Assembly: GCF_900104625.1 (NCBI RefSeq)
Contig: NZ_FNVZ01000005.1
Span: forward strand, 744,001-808,000
Length of the DNA stretch: 64,000 bases
Source: Leptotrichia massiliensis
GTDB lineage: Bacteria > Fusobacteriota > Fusobacteriia > Fusobacteriales > Leptotrichiaceae
Direction: 5' to 3'
Shown: one piece after another, positions 35,300 through 45,141 of the stretch
Numbering within the stretch: position 1 is the stretch's first letter
Layout: each line of letters opens with the position of its first letter
Notes under the pieces: generated by a model
What the model was told of the DNA's origin: nothing
Seen by the model: the letters and a program-made list of their open reading frames with translations, nothing else
The model's database searches: none
Position numbers and translations under genes: made by a program

Positions 35300-35734
35300 T
35301 TTAATTCCTCCTAAATAATAATTGTTTGAAATTTTAATTTTTAGTTGTAAATATTCTATATTTTATCTAAAATAATATTCAATTTCATTTAATGAATAAA
35401 GTATTTGTCGTATATAAAACGAATAGATGATGTAATTAATATGTTAATTTTAAAAATATTTATCAAAATAATTTATAAGAATAAATTATTAAAGTAATAA
35501 AATGATATGGATAACTATAAAGTTTCAAATTAATCTTTAACTTTCTCAAAATTAGACTAGTAAAGTCACAAAATTAAAGTTTAATATTAAAGTGGTTTTT
35601 CTATATTCCAAACAGAATTAAAATAAGTTGTTCTAAAGCTAAATACTAATATTTCAAGATTAATATAAGTATTTAAAAATAAAAAATATTAGTATTTAAA
35701 CTTTAAACAAAAAATATACTATAAATACAATATT
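35300..35734 (-). other. Intercistronic region between EIIB and EIIC genes, with long hairpin
   Basis: 435 AT-rich bases without a gene. It contains a perfect 14-bp inverted repeat, AAATACTAATATTT (35641-35654) and AAATATTAGTATTT (35684-35697), separated by 29 bases, shortly after the EIIB stop. This could be a processing or stabilising stem giving more EIIB than EIIC. TCGT and ACGA half-sites near 35408-35422 form a weak palindrome of unknown role. Confidence 0.5.
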
Positions 35735-36037
35735 TTAAAGTAAATTTAGTGCTTGATCTAATACTTTAGCACCATTCATCATTCCATAATCAACCATATT
35801 AATTACATCTATGTTAATGTTATTTTCTTCAGCGATTTTTTTAGCTTCTGGTAAAGCATATTTTACTTGTGGTCCTAATAAAACAACATCAGCTTTTGCA
35901 AATTCTTCTTTTGCTTTATCAAGTGGCTCTGCCCAAATTTCTACTTCAATTCCTCTTTTTTCAGCTTCTGCTTTCATTTTGTTTACTAATAGGCTAGTAG
36001 ACATTCCTGCTGCACAACATAATAAGATTTTTTTCAT
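35735..36037 (-). CDS. celA: PTS cellobiose-type EIIB component
   Basis: 100 residues. The N-terminal LLCCAAGMSTSLLV holds the phospho-acceptor cysteine; LLGPQVKYALPEAKK and INMVDYGMMNG are typical of the lactose/cellobiose EIIB fold. It passes phosphate from EIIA to the sugar bound by EIIC. AAGGAAG precedes the ATG. Confidence 0.93.
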   Translation of the reverse strand: MKKILLCCAAGMSTSLLVNKMKAEAEKRGIEVEIWAEPLDKAKEEFAKADVVLLGPQVKYALPEAKKIAEENNINIDVINMVDYGMMNGAKVLDQALNLL

Positions 36038-36127
36038 TTCTAATCATCCTTCCTTCTTTTCTTAAAATTTTTATTGTTCTATACTTCATTGTTTTATCAA
36101 ATCAATGAGATTAACTTTTATATCCAT

Positions 36128-36155
36128 AGTATACCATTAATTTTCTATAAGTCAA
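36128..36155 (-). promoter_or_regulatory. Promoter of the EIIB-EIIC operon
   Basis: Minus strand TTGACT (36155-36150), 16-base spacer, TATACT (36133-36128), about 90 bases before the EIIB ATG. The conserved 13-nt box ends 19 bases upstream of the -35. Confidence 0.7.
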
Positions 36156-36174
36156 ATTTTATAAAAAAACCATT

Positions 36175-36187
36175 ATTTTTCGTCTAT
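36175..36187 (-). promoter_or_regulatory. Conserved 13-nt box upstream of EIIB promoter
   Basis: ATAGACGAAAAAT on the minus strand, identical to the box at 37686-37698 in orientation and in its 19-base distance to the -35 element. A related copy (TTTTTCGTTTAGTTTTT) lies at 36261-36277. Position near -60 suits an activator. The likely binder is the product of 36318-37517. Confidence 0.65.
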
Positions 36188-36317
36188 ATTTTGTTTTAAA
36201 TATAATCAAAATAAGTCTTTATAAATCTAAAAATAAAATAAACGATAAGGTCCTATTTAGTTTTTCGTTTAGTTTTTAGGCAAATATTTTAAAAAAAATA
36301 AAATTTTATATATTTTT

Positions 36318-37517
36318 TTATAAAAATTTAGTAAATTTTATAATACTCTCTGAATTTTGAAAATATTGAATATAGATTTTAAAATCATAAAAGTTTTTTT
36401 CCATAACTTGTGTATGTTTTAAAGTAAGAATTTCATTAAAATAACCATCATCGACTATTATTCTGAGTTCCTTTTCTAAATGATTTTGTCTTAGAATATT
36501 TGCTACATCTAACTGAAGAAAAAAAGATGTGATATATTTTCTCTTAATGTTAATAATTTCCAATTCATTTCTGAAATTAGTTTTTGAAAATTGTGCCAAG
36601 TCAAGCAACAAAACTTTTTTTAACTGCTTTTCTATATTGTTTTTAAATTGCTTTTTTGTAAAAATAACATTTGTATAAACATAATCGTAATTTTTCTTCA
36701 AAATATACTTTTTTATCAATTCATAAGTAGCGTGAAAATCTTTTACATCATTTTTTATCAAGTCCATAATGCTGTTTATATGCTGAACAAGCTCCTTGTT
36801 TTTCTCTTCAGAAGATTTACTGTTATCAATTATCTTAAAACGAATTTTTTCCACTTTATTATTTACATGTTCTCCAACCTTAATTTTTTTATAGACAACC
36901 TTAATGTCAGAAAAAAGATTTATAGTTTCAATCGCTTTTTTTAAAACCTGTTTTTCAAAGTCAAAAAAACGTTCATATTTATCCCCAGTATCAAACATTT
37001 CTTTTAGTCTTTCTAACGTAATTACAGTATCATTATTATAGTTTTTATCAGAAATTAAATAAGTATAAAAATTATAAGTAGCCTCGTCTCCCATAAAAAC
37101 TAGAAAATCAAATCTAAGAAGTGAGAATAGAGTATTATTTTTTCGAGCATTTTGAATTTCTCTTGCAAATTGAAATTCAATTTTGGAATAAACAATATTG
37201 TAAGACACCAAAATTGGAAATCGTCCATAAAGTACAATTTTATCATTACTAAAAATTGAGAACTCCAGCTTTTTCACTTGTAAATTATCCAAAAATTTTT
37301 TTAATTGTTCAAATGTAGAAAATTTAAGCACCTCTAATATTTCATTTAAATCAACATCTTGTAAAATAGTCGCTTTCTCAAATTTTTCCAGCAACTTATA
37401 TTCCATAAAAAGAAACTTTAAAAAATATTTTTCTTTTTTATTCAATACCTTTGAAAATGAAATTTTTATTTTTTTATTTTCTAAAAAATGTTTGTTAATT
37501 GGTGCATAAATATCCAT
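36318..37517 (-). CDS. Rep_3-like double winged-helix protein, candidate PTS regulator
   Basis: 399 residues. The N-terminal 230 residues resemble plasmid initiators of the Rep_3/RepB family: two winged-helix units with FSLLRFDFLVFMGDEATYNFYTYL between, and KYERFFDFEKQVLKKAIETIN before a beta wing. The C-terminal 150 residues are helical and unassigned. No plasmid genes surround it; it lies between the two halves of a divergent PTS locus, so it has probably become a transcription regulator. AAGGAGAA precedes the ATG. Confidence 0.65.
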   Translation of the reverse strand: MDIYAPINKHFLENKKIKISFSKVLNKKEKYFLKFLFMEYKLLEKFEKATILQDVDLNEILEVLKFSTFEQLKKFLDNLQVKKLEFSIFSNDKIVLYGRFPILVSYNIVYSKIEFQFAREIQNARKNNTLFSLLRFDFLVFMGDEATYNFYTYLISDKNYNNDTVITLERLKEMFDTGDKYERFFDFEKQVLKKAIETINLFSDIKVVYKKIKVGEHVNNKVEKIRFKIIDNSKSSEEKNKELVQHINSIMDLIKNDVKDFHATYELIKKYILKKNYDYVYTNVIFTKKQFKNNIEKQLKKVLLLDLAQFSKTNFRNELEIINIKRKYITSFFLQLDVANILRQNHLEKELRIIVDDGYFNEILTLKHTQVMEKNFYDFKIYIQYFQNSESIIKFTKFL

Positions 37518-37597
37518 AATGTGATTTTTCTCCTTATAATAAAGATTTTGTGAAATATTTTATTATAATTTATATTTTTTTAAAATTTTCAATATAT

Positions 37598-37627
37598 ATT
37601 ATACACGAAAAAATGTATAATTGTAAA
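37598..37627 (-). promoter_or_regulatory. Promoter of the Rep-like gene with box in its spacer
   Basis: Minus strand TTTACA (37627-37622), 18-base spacer, TATAAT (37603-37598). A variant of the 13-nt box, ATACACGAAAAAATG on the plus strand (37601-37615), lies in the spacer and the -10, where a bound protein would block RNA polymerase. Confidence 0.6.
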
Positions 37628-37685
37628 TCGTTTATTTTCATAGAATATCGGATTTATGCTTTAATTAATAATAAAATTAATAAAA

Positions 37686-37698
37686 ATAGACGAAAAAT
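37686..37698 (+). promoter_or_regulatory. Conserved 13-nt box upstream of EIIA promoter
   Basis: ATAGACGAAAAAT, identical to the box before the EIIB promoter, ending 19 bases before TTGACA. The bases between box and -35 are not conserved, so the box itself looks selected. Confidence 0.65.
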
Positions 37699-37717
37699 GA
37701 ATTAAAAATATGAAAAA

Positions 37718-37746
37718 TTGACATACAGGGAAACGTGTGTTATAAC
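37718..37746 (+). promoter_or_regulatory. Promoter of EIIA / phospho-beta-glucosidase operon
   Basis: TTGACA (37718-37723), 17-base spacer, TATAAC (37741-37746), about 70 bases before the EIIA ATG. Confidence 0.75.
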
Positions 37747-37813
37747 AAAATTAAGAAGAAATTTTAATATAAAATTTGATAAAACAAAAAATAATCATTT
37801 AGGAGGAATTACC

Positions 37814-38140
37814 ATGGCTGAAGAAGTATTGGATATTGAAATGATTGCGATGACATTAATTGGACACGCAGGGGAAACTAAAAGTTTGGCTTATCAGGCT
37901 ATGAATGCGGCGAAGGCAGGGAAATTTGATGAAGCGGAAGAATTTATGAAGCAGTCTACTGAGCAAATGCTGAAGGCACATGAATTACAGACAGATTTGA
38001 TTGTAAGGGAAGCTGGAGGAGAAAAACTTGATGTTGGATTAATTATGGTACATTCACAAGATCACTTGATGACAGCAATTTTGTTTAAGGAGCTGGCAAA
38101 AGAATTTATCGAAGTGTACAAGAGATTAGAACAAAAATAG
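37814..38140 (+). CDS. celC: PTS lactose/cellobiose EIIA component
   Basis: The ATG at 37814 follows AGGAGG; a longer frame from 37718 starts in the promoter. 108 residues, three-helix protein, with IGHAGETKSLAYQAM and the phospho-histidine region VHSQDHLMTAI. It takes phosphate from HPr and gives it to EIIB (35735-36037). Confidence 0.94.
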   Translation: MAEEVLDIEMIAMTLIGHAGETKSLAYQAMNAAKAGKFDEAEEFMKQSTEQMLKAHELQTDLIVREAGGEKLDVGLIMVHSQDHLMTAILFKELAKEFIEVYKRLEQK

Positions 38141-39887
<1,747 letters not shown>

Positions 39888-40023
39888 AAGATACTAAAGA
39901 ATTATAAATTGTTTAAAAGGGAAATTTTTAGAATAAAAATCATTTTGTGATATTTTATTTGAATTTTTCTCTTTTAAATTATATAATATTTTAAAAGAAA
40001 TCTTAGTTTAAAGTCAGAGTAGA

Positions 40024-40057
40024 GAATTAGGCTATATACAGCCAATTCATTTTTTTA
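40024..40057 (+). terminator. Terminator after phospho-beta-glucosidase
   Basis: GAATT-A-GGCT (40024-40033) pairs with AGCCAATTC (40040-40048) with one bulge, then a T-rich tract. It lies 50 bases before the next gene and may end the PTS operon. Confidence 0.65.
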
Positions 40058-40108
40058 TGTATTTTTTACTCTAATTTTTTATAATACTGATTAGAAAGGA
40101 TAATTTTT

Positions 40109-41149
40109 ATGATGACGATAGGAATTATTGGAAATGGAAAAAGTGCAAACAGATACCATTTGCCATTTTTACTGCAAAGAAAAGACAAAATAAAAGTTAA
40201 GACTATTGTTACAAATAATTTGGAAAATAAGACTTGGGAGAGAATAGACGGGATTTATTACACTGATAAAATTGAAGAACTGTATAACGATTCTGAAATT
40301 GATTTGGTTGTTATCTGCCTGAGATCCGACTTACATTATAAATACGCTAAAGAGGTGCTGGAACATGGAAAAAACTGCCTTGTGGAAAAACCTTTTGTTG
40401 AAACTTTGGAAGAAGCACAGGAGTTATTTAGGTTAGCTAAGGAAAAAGGTCTAATTGTGCAGCCTTATCACAATAGAAGATTTGACAGCGATTTCTTGAC
40501 CACAATGAAAGTTATTGAAAGTGGGAAATTAGGAGAAATTTTAGAAATTGAGTCTAACTATGATTATTATAGGGCAGAAGTGCCTGAAAATGTGAATGAA
40601 TATGACGGGAAACAGGCAAATACATTTTTATATGGGCATGGGACGCATGTCTTGGATCAGATAATTTCACGATACGGTAACCCTGATAAAGTGCATTATG
40701 ATGTAAGGCAGCTTCTTGGGACAAATCGGATGAATGACTATTATGATATAGACTTGTTTTATGAAAGGGAAAATGGTAAAAGTTTAAAAGTAAGTTTAAA
40801 AGGAAGCTACTTTAGGATAAAACCTAGAGCATCATTTATTGTATACGGAACTAAAGGATGCTTTATAAAAAAAACGGAGGATAGACAAGAAGAACATCTG
40901 AAGTTATTTTATATGCCAGATAATGCAGATTTTGGAATAGATTTGTCAAAACATTATGGGACGTTAATTTATTATGATGATAATGGAAATTATCATGAAG
41001 AAAAAGTTATTTCGGAAAAAGGTGATTATGGCAGAGTTTATGATGATTTGTATGAGGCAATAAAAAATGGGAAAGAAAAAACTGTTAAAGATGAGCAAAT
41101 ACTTTGTCAGATAAAAATTCTAGAAGAGGGAAGTAAGGATTTGAAATAG
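40109..41149 (+). CDS. Gfo/Idh/MocA family oxidoreductase
   Basis: 346 residues. Rossmann start IGIIGNGKSANRYHLPF, the EKPFVETLEEA lysine-proline motif, then VQPYHNRRFDSDF and a C-terminal beta-sheet domain with YGHGTHVLDQ. NAD(P)-dependent sugar or inositol dehydrogenase; exact substrate unknown. Two adjacent ATGs (40109, 40112) follow GAAAGGA. Close to the PTS locus, so a carbohydrate substrate is reasonable. Confidence 0.88.
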   Translation: MMTIGIIGNGKSANRYHLPFLLQRKDKIKVKTIVTNNLENKTWERIDGIYYTDKIEELYNDSEIDLVVICLRSDLHYKYAKEVLEHGKNCLVEKPFVETLEEAQELFRLAKEKGLIVQPYHNRRFDSDFLTTMKVIESGKLGEILEIESNYDYYRAEVPENVNEYDGKQANTFLYGHGTHVLDQIISRYGNPDKVHYDVRQLLGTNRMNDYYDIDLFYERENGKSLKVSLKGSYFRIKPRASFIVYGTKGCFIKKTEDRQEEHLKLFYMPDNADFGIDLSKHYGTLIYYDDNGNYHEEKVISEKGDYGRVYDDLYEAIKNGKEKTVKDEQILCQIKILEEGSKDLK

Positions 41150-41163
41150 TTTTTTTATAGAAA

Positions 41164-41195
41164 AGAGGGAGTTTTAATTTTTCCCTCTATTTTTA
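41164..41195 (+). terminator. Terminator after the oxidoreductase gene
   Basis: AGAGGGA (41164-41170) pairs with TCCCTCT (41182-41188), 11-base loop, followed by a T-rich tract. Confidence 0.78.
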
Positions 41196-41835
41196 TTTGT
41201 ACCAAAGTTTTTAAAGTTATACCAAACCTCATTTAAATAACGAATTTATTACAAATTTTTCTAATTAAAGGATATAAACTTAATATTTTCAAATGGTTAA
41301 AACATAATTTTCACTTTTTAAACAGATTCTAGTATAAATTAATCCGTCGGAGCATTTTTCTGTGCTGGCAAAACTGTCTGAGCATAGCGAGTTTTTTGTC
41401 AGTGCAGAAAAATGTCGTAGACTAGCCATAGGTTGTAGGATTTGCGGCAATGAGCAATCCTACGAAAATAAAAAAGAAAAAACATAGTAATATGAAAAAA
41501 TATTTATTAATAAAATGTCCAAAAAATAATAAAAAATAATTTAGTTGAATGATTATGAATTAATTATCAAACAACTCTATTATAAAAATTTATTCCTATT
41601 TTCAAAATGGGGCTTAGTATTAAATATAGTAGTTATGATTATTTAATTTTATTCAAGCATATAAAAAAATTATTATTCAAAGAAAAGTTTGCAAATGGCA
41701 TTAAAATTTGTTATCATAAATTTAAAGAAAATATAGTAATTCTAGTTTCAAATGAGAAATCCATTGGTTATATATTTTTAATCTTATTTTTAGGTGGATT
41801 GACTATAAATATTGAAATTCAAGGGAGAGATAGTG
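41196..41835 (+). other. Long non-coding region upstream of pyrB
   Basis: About 640 bases. Apart from the structured element at 41353-41463 I see no gene: an 84-codon frame at 41607-41861 has no ribosome-binding site and overlaps pyrB. No PyrR-type binding loop is recognised. The last 100 bases are T-rich and may hold the pyr promoter, but no clear hexamer pair is found. Confidence 0.4.
41353..41463. repeat. Structured intergenic element with two hairpins (candidate dispersed repeat)
   Basis: Hairpin 1: CATTTTTCTG (41353-41362) with CAGAAAAATG (41405-41414), continued inward by an imperfect 13-bp helix and a 14-base loop. Hairpin 2: GTAGGATT (41435-41442) with AATCCTAC (41456-41463), 13-base loop. 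It is clearly less AT-rich than the surrounding spacer. Such islands in intergenic DNA are usually mobile palindromic repeats; copy number cannot be judged here. Confidence 0.6.
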
Positions 41836-42765
41836 GTGGAAAATATTATTTCTATGAATGATATGAAAAAAGAGGAGATTCTTGATATTTTAGAGCTGGC
41901 AAAGAAGATTGAGGGGTGTTCGGAAGAAGAGAAGTTGAAGTTTCTGCATGGAAAGATTATTTCGACTTTATTTTTTGAGCCGAGTACACGTACTAAGATG
42001 TCGTTTGAGTCGGCTGCAATGCGTCTTGGTGCAAATGTTTTATCATTACCCCCTGTGGAGCAGTCGTCTGTAAAAAAAGGGGAATCCTTTAGAGATACAA
42101 TAAAAATGGTGGAAGCATATTCAGACGTAATAGTTGTAAGACACCCGTTTGACGGAGCAGCTCGGCTTGCCTCAGAAACTTCACAAAAACCTGTAATTAA
42201 TGCAGGAGATGGCTCTAATCAGCACCCTAGCCAGACTTTACTCGACCTGTACACAATTCTGGAGGAAAAAGGGACACTTGAAAATTTACAAATTGCATTT
42301 GTTGGGGATTTGAAGTATGGAAGGACAGTTCATTCGTTGGTAAAGGCACTTACGCATTTTAAACCGGTAATTTATTTTGTAGCACCACAAATTTTGCAAA
42401 TGCCAGATTATTTATTGGAAGATCTGAAAAAAAATGGGATAAAATATGAAATTTTAGAGGATTTCAGGGATTGTCTTGATAAAATTGACGTTTTTTACAT
42501 GACTCGGATTCAGAAGGAAAGATTTCCAGATATTGAAGATTATGAGAAAGTAAGGGGTATTTATGTTATAAACCGTGAAAATATCGAAGGAAAATGTAAA
42601 GATGATATGATAATTTTGCATCCTTTGCCAAGAGTAGACGAAATTGATACAAATTTAGACAACACAAAATATGCTTTATATTTTAAACAGGCTAAAAATG
42701 GGATTCCTGTAAGACAGGCAATGATGATGGCTGTTTTGAAAAAAGATAAGGAGTTTTTTTTGTAA
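41836..42765 (+). CDS. pyrB: Aspartate carbamoyltransferase catalytic subunit
   Basis: GTG 41836 (or 41833) with GGGAGAG upstream; a TTG at 41812 is less likely. About 309 residues. FFEPSTRTKMSFESA binds carbamoyl phosphate, HPSQTLLDLYTI, VGDLKYGRTVHSL and HPLPRVDEI bind aspartate. Catalyses the first committed step of pyrimidine synthesis. pyrI follows, so the enzyme is the regulated dodecamer type. Confidence 0.94.
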   Translation: MENIISMNDMKKEEILDILELAKKIEGCSEEEKLKFLHGKIISTLFFEPSTRTKMSFESAAMRLGANVLSLPPVEQSSVKKGESFRDTIKMVEAYSDVIVVRHPFDGAARLASETSQKPVINAGDGSNQHPSQTLLDLYTILEEKGTLENLQIAFVGDLKYGRTVHSLVKALTHFKPVIYFVAPQILQMPDYLLEDLKKNGIKYEILEDFRDCLDKIDVFYMTRIQKERFPDIEDYEKVRGIYVINRENIEGKCKDDMIILHPLPRVDEIDTNLDNTKYALYFKQAKNGIPVRQAMMMAVLKKDKEFFL

Positions 42766-42813
42766 ATTTATTATTTTGAAATAGAAAATTTATGTTCAGG
42801 AAAGGAAAAGATT

Positions 42814-43305
42814 ATGTCTGAAGGAAGAGAATTACTGATACGGGCAATAAAAAATGGAATTGTAATAGATCACATCCCGTCAGAAAAAGTTTTTGCAATT
42901 GTGGAAATTTTAAAATTAAAGGAATATAGCGAAAGAATCACAGTCGCAACAAATATGCCAAGCAGTTCACTTAGGAGAAAAGGGATTATAAAGATTGAAG
43001 AAAAAATATTAGAAGAAAAGGAATTAAACAATATTTCACTGCTAGCTCCAAATGTTACAATAAACATAATTGATAATTATGAAGTTGTAGAAAAGTCAAA
43101 ATTAGAAAAATTGGATAAAGTTATCGGACTTATGAAATGTGATAATCCGAAATGTATTTCGAATCATGAAAATATTGAAACAAAATTTATTCGTATAAAA
43201 GAAAACACTGAAAATTTAAATGAGAATAATTTAGAAGAAAAAGAAAAATATAAATGCTTTTATTGTGAAAAAGTAATTTTGGAAGATGAAATACAAATTC
43301 AATAA
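42814..43305 (+). CDS. pyrI: Aspartate carbamoyltransferase regulatory subunit
   Basis: 163 residues. N-terminal nucleotide-binding domain (IKNGIVIDHIPSEKVFAIVEIL) and a C-terminal zinc domain with cysteines in MKCDNPKCIS and YKCFYCEK. It would confer CTP/ATP control on PyrB. A 15-residue asparagine/glutamate-rich insert precedes the last zinc pair. AGGAAAGG upstream. Confidence 0.94.
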   Translation: MSEGRELLIRAIKNGIVIDHIPSEKVFAIVEILKLKEYSERITVATNMPSSSLRRKGIIKIEEKILEEKELNNISLLAPNVTINIIDNYEVVEKSKLEKLDKVIGLMKCDNPKCISNHENIETKFIRIKENTENLNENNLEEKEKYKCFYCEKVILEDEIQIQ

Positions 43306-43475
43306 TTTAATTTTAAATACACCGTAAAGTAGTGTTAATAAGTATTTTCAATAATACTATGTTTTTAGTCTAATTACAATAACTAGATTTGTTTAAAACA
43401 ACACAAAAGATAAGAAAAAAAACTATTAATCAAAGTAATTTAAAATAGTTGATTTGAAGAAAGCGAGGATATTTA

Positions 43476-43880
43476 ATGCCTAAAATTATTATAGAATCAA
43501 AAATATCTTTAAATGGTAGGGAAGATAATTTCAAATTAAGAATAAATGATGAAGGAAATATAGAAGTAAAATCTAATGGAAAAACAGAAATTGATGTAGA
43601 TTATGGAGAACAAACACTCCAAATATATAATAATTTATTTGCAAAAACGCCTAAAAAAATTATAAATGTGGAATCAGATAATCAAAAATATAAAATTACA
43701 CTTAATTATAAAGCATGGGGAATTGTAACTTTTTTAAATATTATAATGATATTGTCGATATTTGTTTTTGCAGCAATTCCATTTTTTACAGCATTTATAA
43801 TAGTTATAACAAATTTTTTGATTTTAATTTTTATGGGAATATTTGAAATAAGGGAAATTAAAAGAAAGGATAATGAATAA
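43476..43880 (+). CDS. Hypothetical membrane protein in pyr operon
   Basis: 134 residues: a soluble beta-rich N-terminal half and two adjacent membrane helices (about 83-103 and 105-122), then a basic tail. Its TAA is followed directly by the pyrF ATG, so translation is coupled. Not recognised; no known role in pyrimidine synthesis. Confidence 0.65.
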   Translation: MPKIIIESKISLNGREDNFKLRINDEGNIEVKSNGKTEIDVDYGEQTLQIYNNLFAKTPKKIINVESDNQKYKITLNYKAWGIVTFLNIIMILSIFVFAAIPFFTAFIIVITNFLILIFMGIFEIREIKRKDNE

Positions 43881-44621
43881 ATGAGTAAAATTGATGAGAG
43901 AGCAAAAGAAAGAATATTTGTTGCATTGGATTACGATAATATGGAAGGTGCAAAGAAGCTAGTTGAAGAGTTGGGAGATAATATTTCGATGTACAAAGTT
44001 GGGCTGGAAAGTTATCTTAATACAGATGGGAAACTGGTGGATTATCTTCACGAAAAAGGGAAAAAGGTGTTTTTGGACTTGAAGTTTCATGATATTACAA
44101 ATACTGTGAAAATGGCTTGTGCAAATGCTATTAAAAAAAATGTATTTATGTTTAATATTCATTGTTCAAATGGAAGCAAAACTATGAAGGAAGTTGCTGA
44201 ATTGGTAAAAGAAAGTAAATCAGAAAGTCTTCTGATTGGAGTAACAATTTTGACAAACTTGGGAGAAAATGACATTTTTGAAATGTTTAAAAGTGAGCTG
44301 AAATTGGAGGAAATTGTACTAAATCTTGCCAAAATTGCCAGAAATAGTGGAATGCACGGAATCGTATGTTCGCCACAGGAGGCAAAAGATGTGAAGGAGA
44401 AACTGGGGAAGGATTTTATGGCAGTCTGTCCAGGTGTACGTCCTAAATTTACACTAAATGCTGATGGAAAAAGTAACGATGATCAGACACGGATTATGAC
44501 ACCGGCAGAGGCGATAAAACAAGGAGTGGATTTTCTTGTAGTTGGACGTCCAATAACTAAGGCTGAAAACCCTCTGGAAAGTGCAAAATTAGTTTTGGAA
44601 GAAATTTCAGAAGCACTATAA
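43881..44621 (+). CDS. pyrF: Orotidine 5'-phosphate decarboxylase
   Basis: 246 residues. FVALDYDNMEGA opens the barrel; the catalytic lysine is in FLDLKFHDITNTV; CPGVRPKF and FLVVGRPITKA close the phosphate site. Converts OMP to UMP. GGATAATG-type site in the end of the upstream gene. Confidence 0.94.
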   Translation: MSKIDERAKERIFVALDYDNMEGAKKLVEELGDNISMYKVGLESYLNTDGKLVDYLHEKGKKVFLDLKFHDITNTVKMACANAIKKNVFMFNIHCSNGSKTMKEVAELVKESKSESLLIGVTILTNLGENDIFEMFKSELKLEEIVLNLAKIARNSGMHGIVCSPQEAKDVKEKLGKDFMAVCPGVRPKFTLNADGKSNDDQTRIMTPAEAIKQGVDFLVVGRPITKAENPLESAKLVLEEISEAL

Positions 44622-44751
44622 AGCTTAAATCTTTTTAGATAAAAAATAAAAATAATAAAAAAATATAAAATCTGTAACAGAATTAATGAAATTCAAAGAA
44701 AGCTGTATTAAAATAAGGAGTATTAAATTTATAAAAATAAAGGAGAAAGTT

Positions 44752-45108
44752 ATGAAAAAAAAAGTATTACTATTAGTATTGGGAATTTTAGGAGCATATC
44801 AACTGGGGTATAGTGAAAACCTAGACACAAAAGCTGAAGAAGCTCCAAAGGTAGAAATGAAACAAAACCAGACAGAATCTGAGGAAACAGAATCAGATCA
44901 AACAGCAAAAAATGAAGAAGAACCTCAGACAGCAGTAGCACCAATTCAAAAAGAGGCACCAAAGGCTAAAAAACTTACACCAGCACAAGAAAAAAGATTA
45001 GAAGCAAAAGCTAAAAAAAATAAAGAAAAAAATATGTCATTGGATGAAAAACTAGATTTACAAATTTTGAAAATGGAAAGATTGTTAAAAAGTTTGGAAG
45101 GTAGATAA
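44752..45108 (+). CDS. Small secreted, charged protein
   Basis: ATG 44752 follows AAAGGAGAAAG; an upstream extension to 44686 lacks a site. 118 residues: signal peptide (KKKVLLLVLGILGAYQLGYS, cleavage after about residue 21), then a glutamate/glutamine-rich linker and a lysine/alanine-rich helix (LTPAQEKRLEAKAKK) ending in SLEGR. Similar small charged exported proteins are common in Leptotrichia-like genomes; function unknown. It stands between pyrF and pyrC. Confidence 0.65.
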   Translation: MKKKVLLLVLGILGAYQLGYSENLDTKAEEAPKVEMKQNQTESEETESDQTAKNEEEPQTAVAPIQKEAPKAKKLTPAQEKRLEAKAKKNKEKNMSLDEKLDLQILKMERLLKSLEGR

Positions 45109-45141
45109 AAAATAAATTAATTGATGAATTTGGGAGTAAAA

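Noticed and set aside
41196-41835. PyrR-binding attenuator before pyrB
   Set aside because: No PyrR anti-antiterminator loop recognised; the hairpins at 41353-41463 lack a T tract and are far from pyrB.
41607-41861. 84-codon frame before pyrB
   Set aside because: No ribosome-binding site, overlaps pyrB, low complexity; a leader role cannot be excluded.
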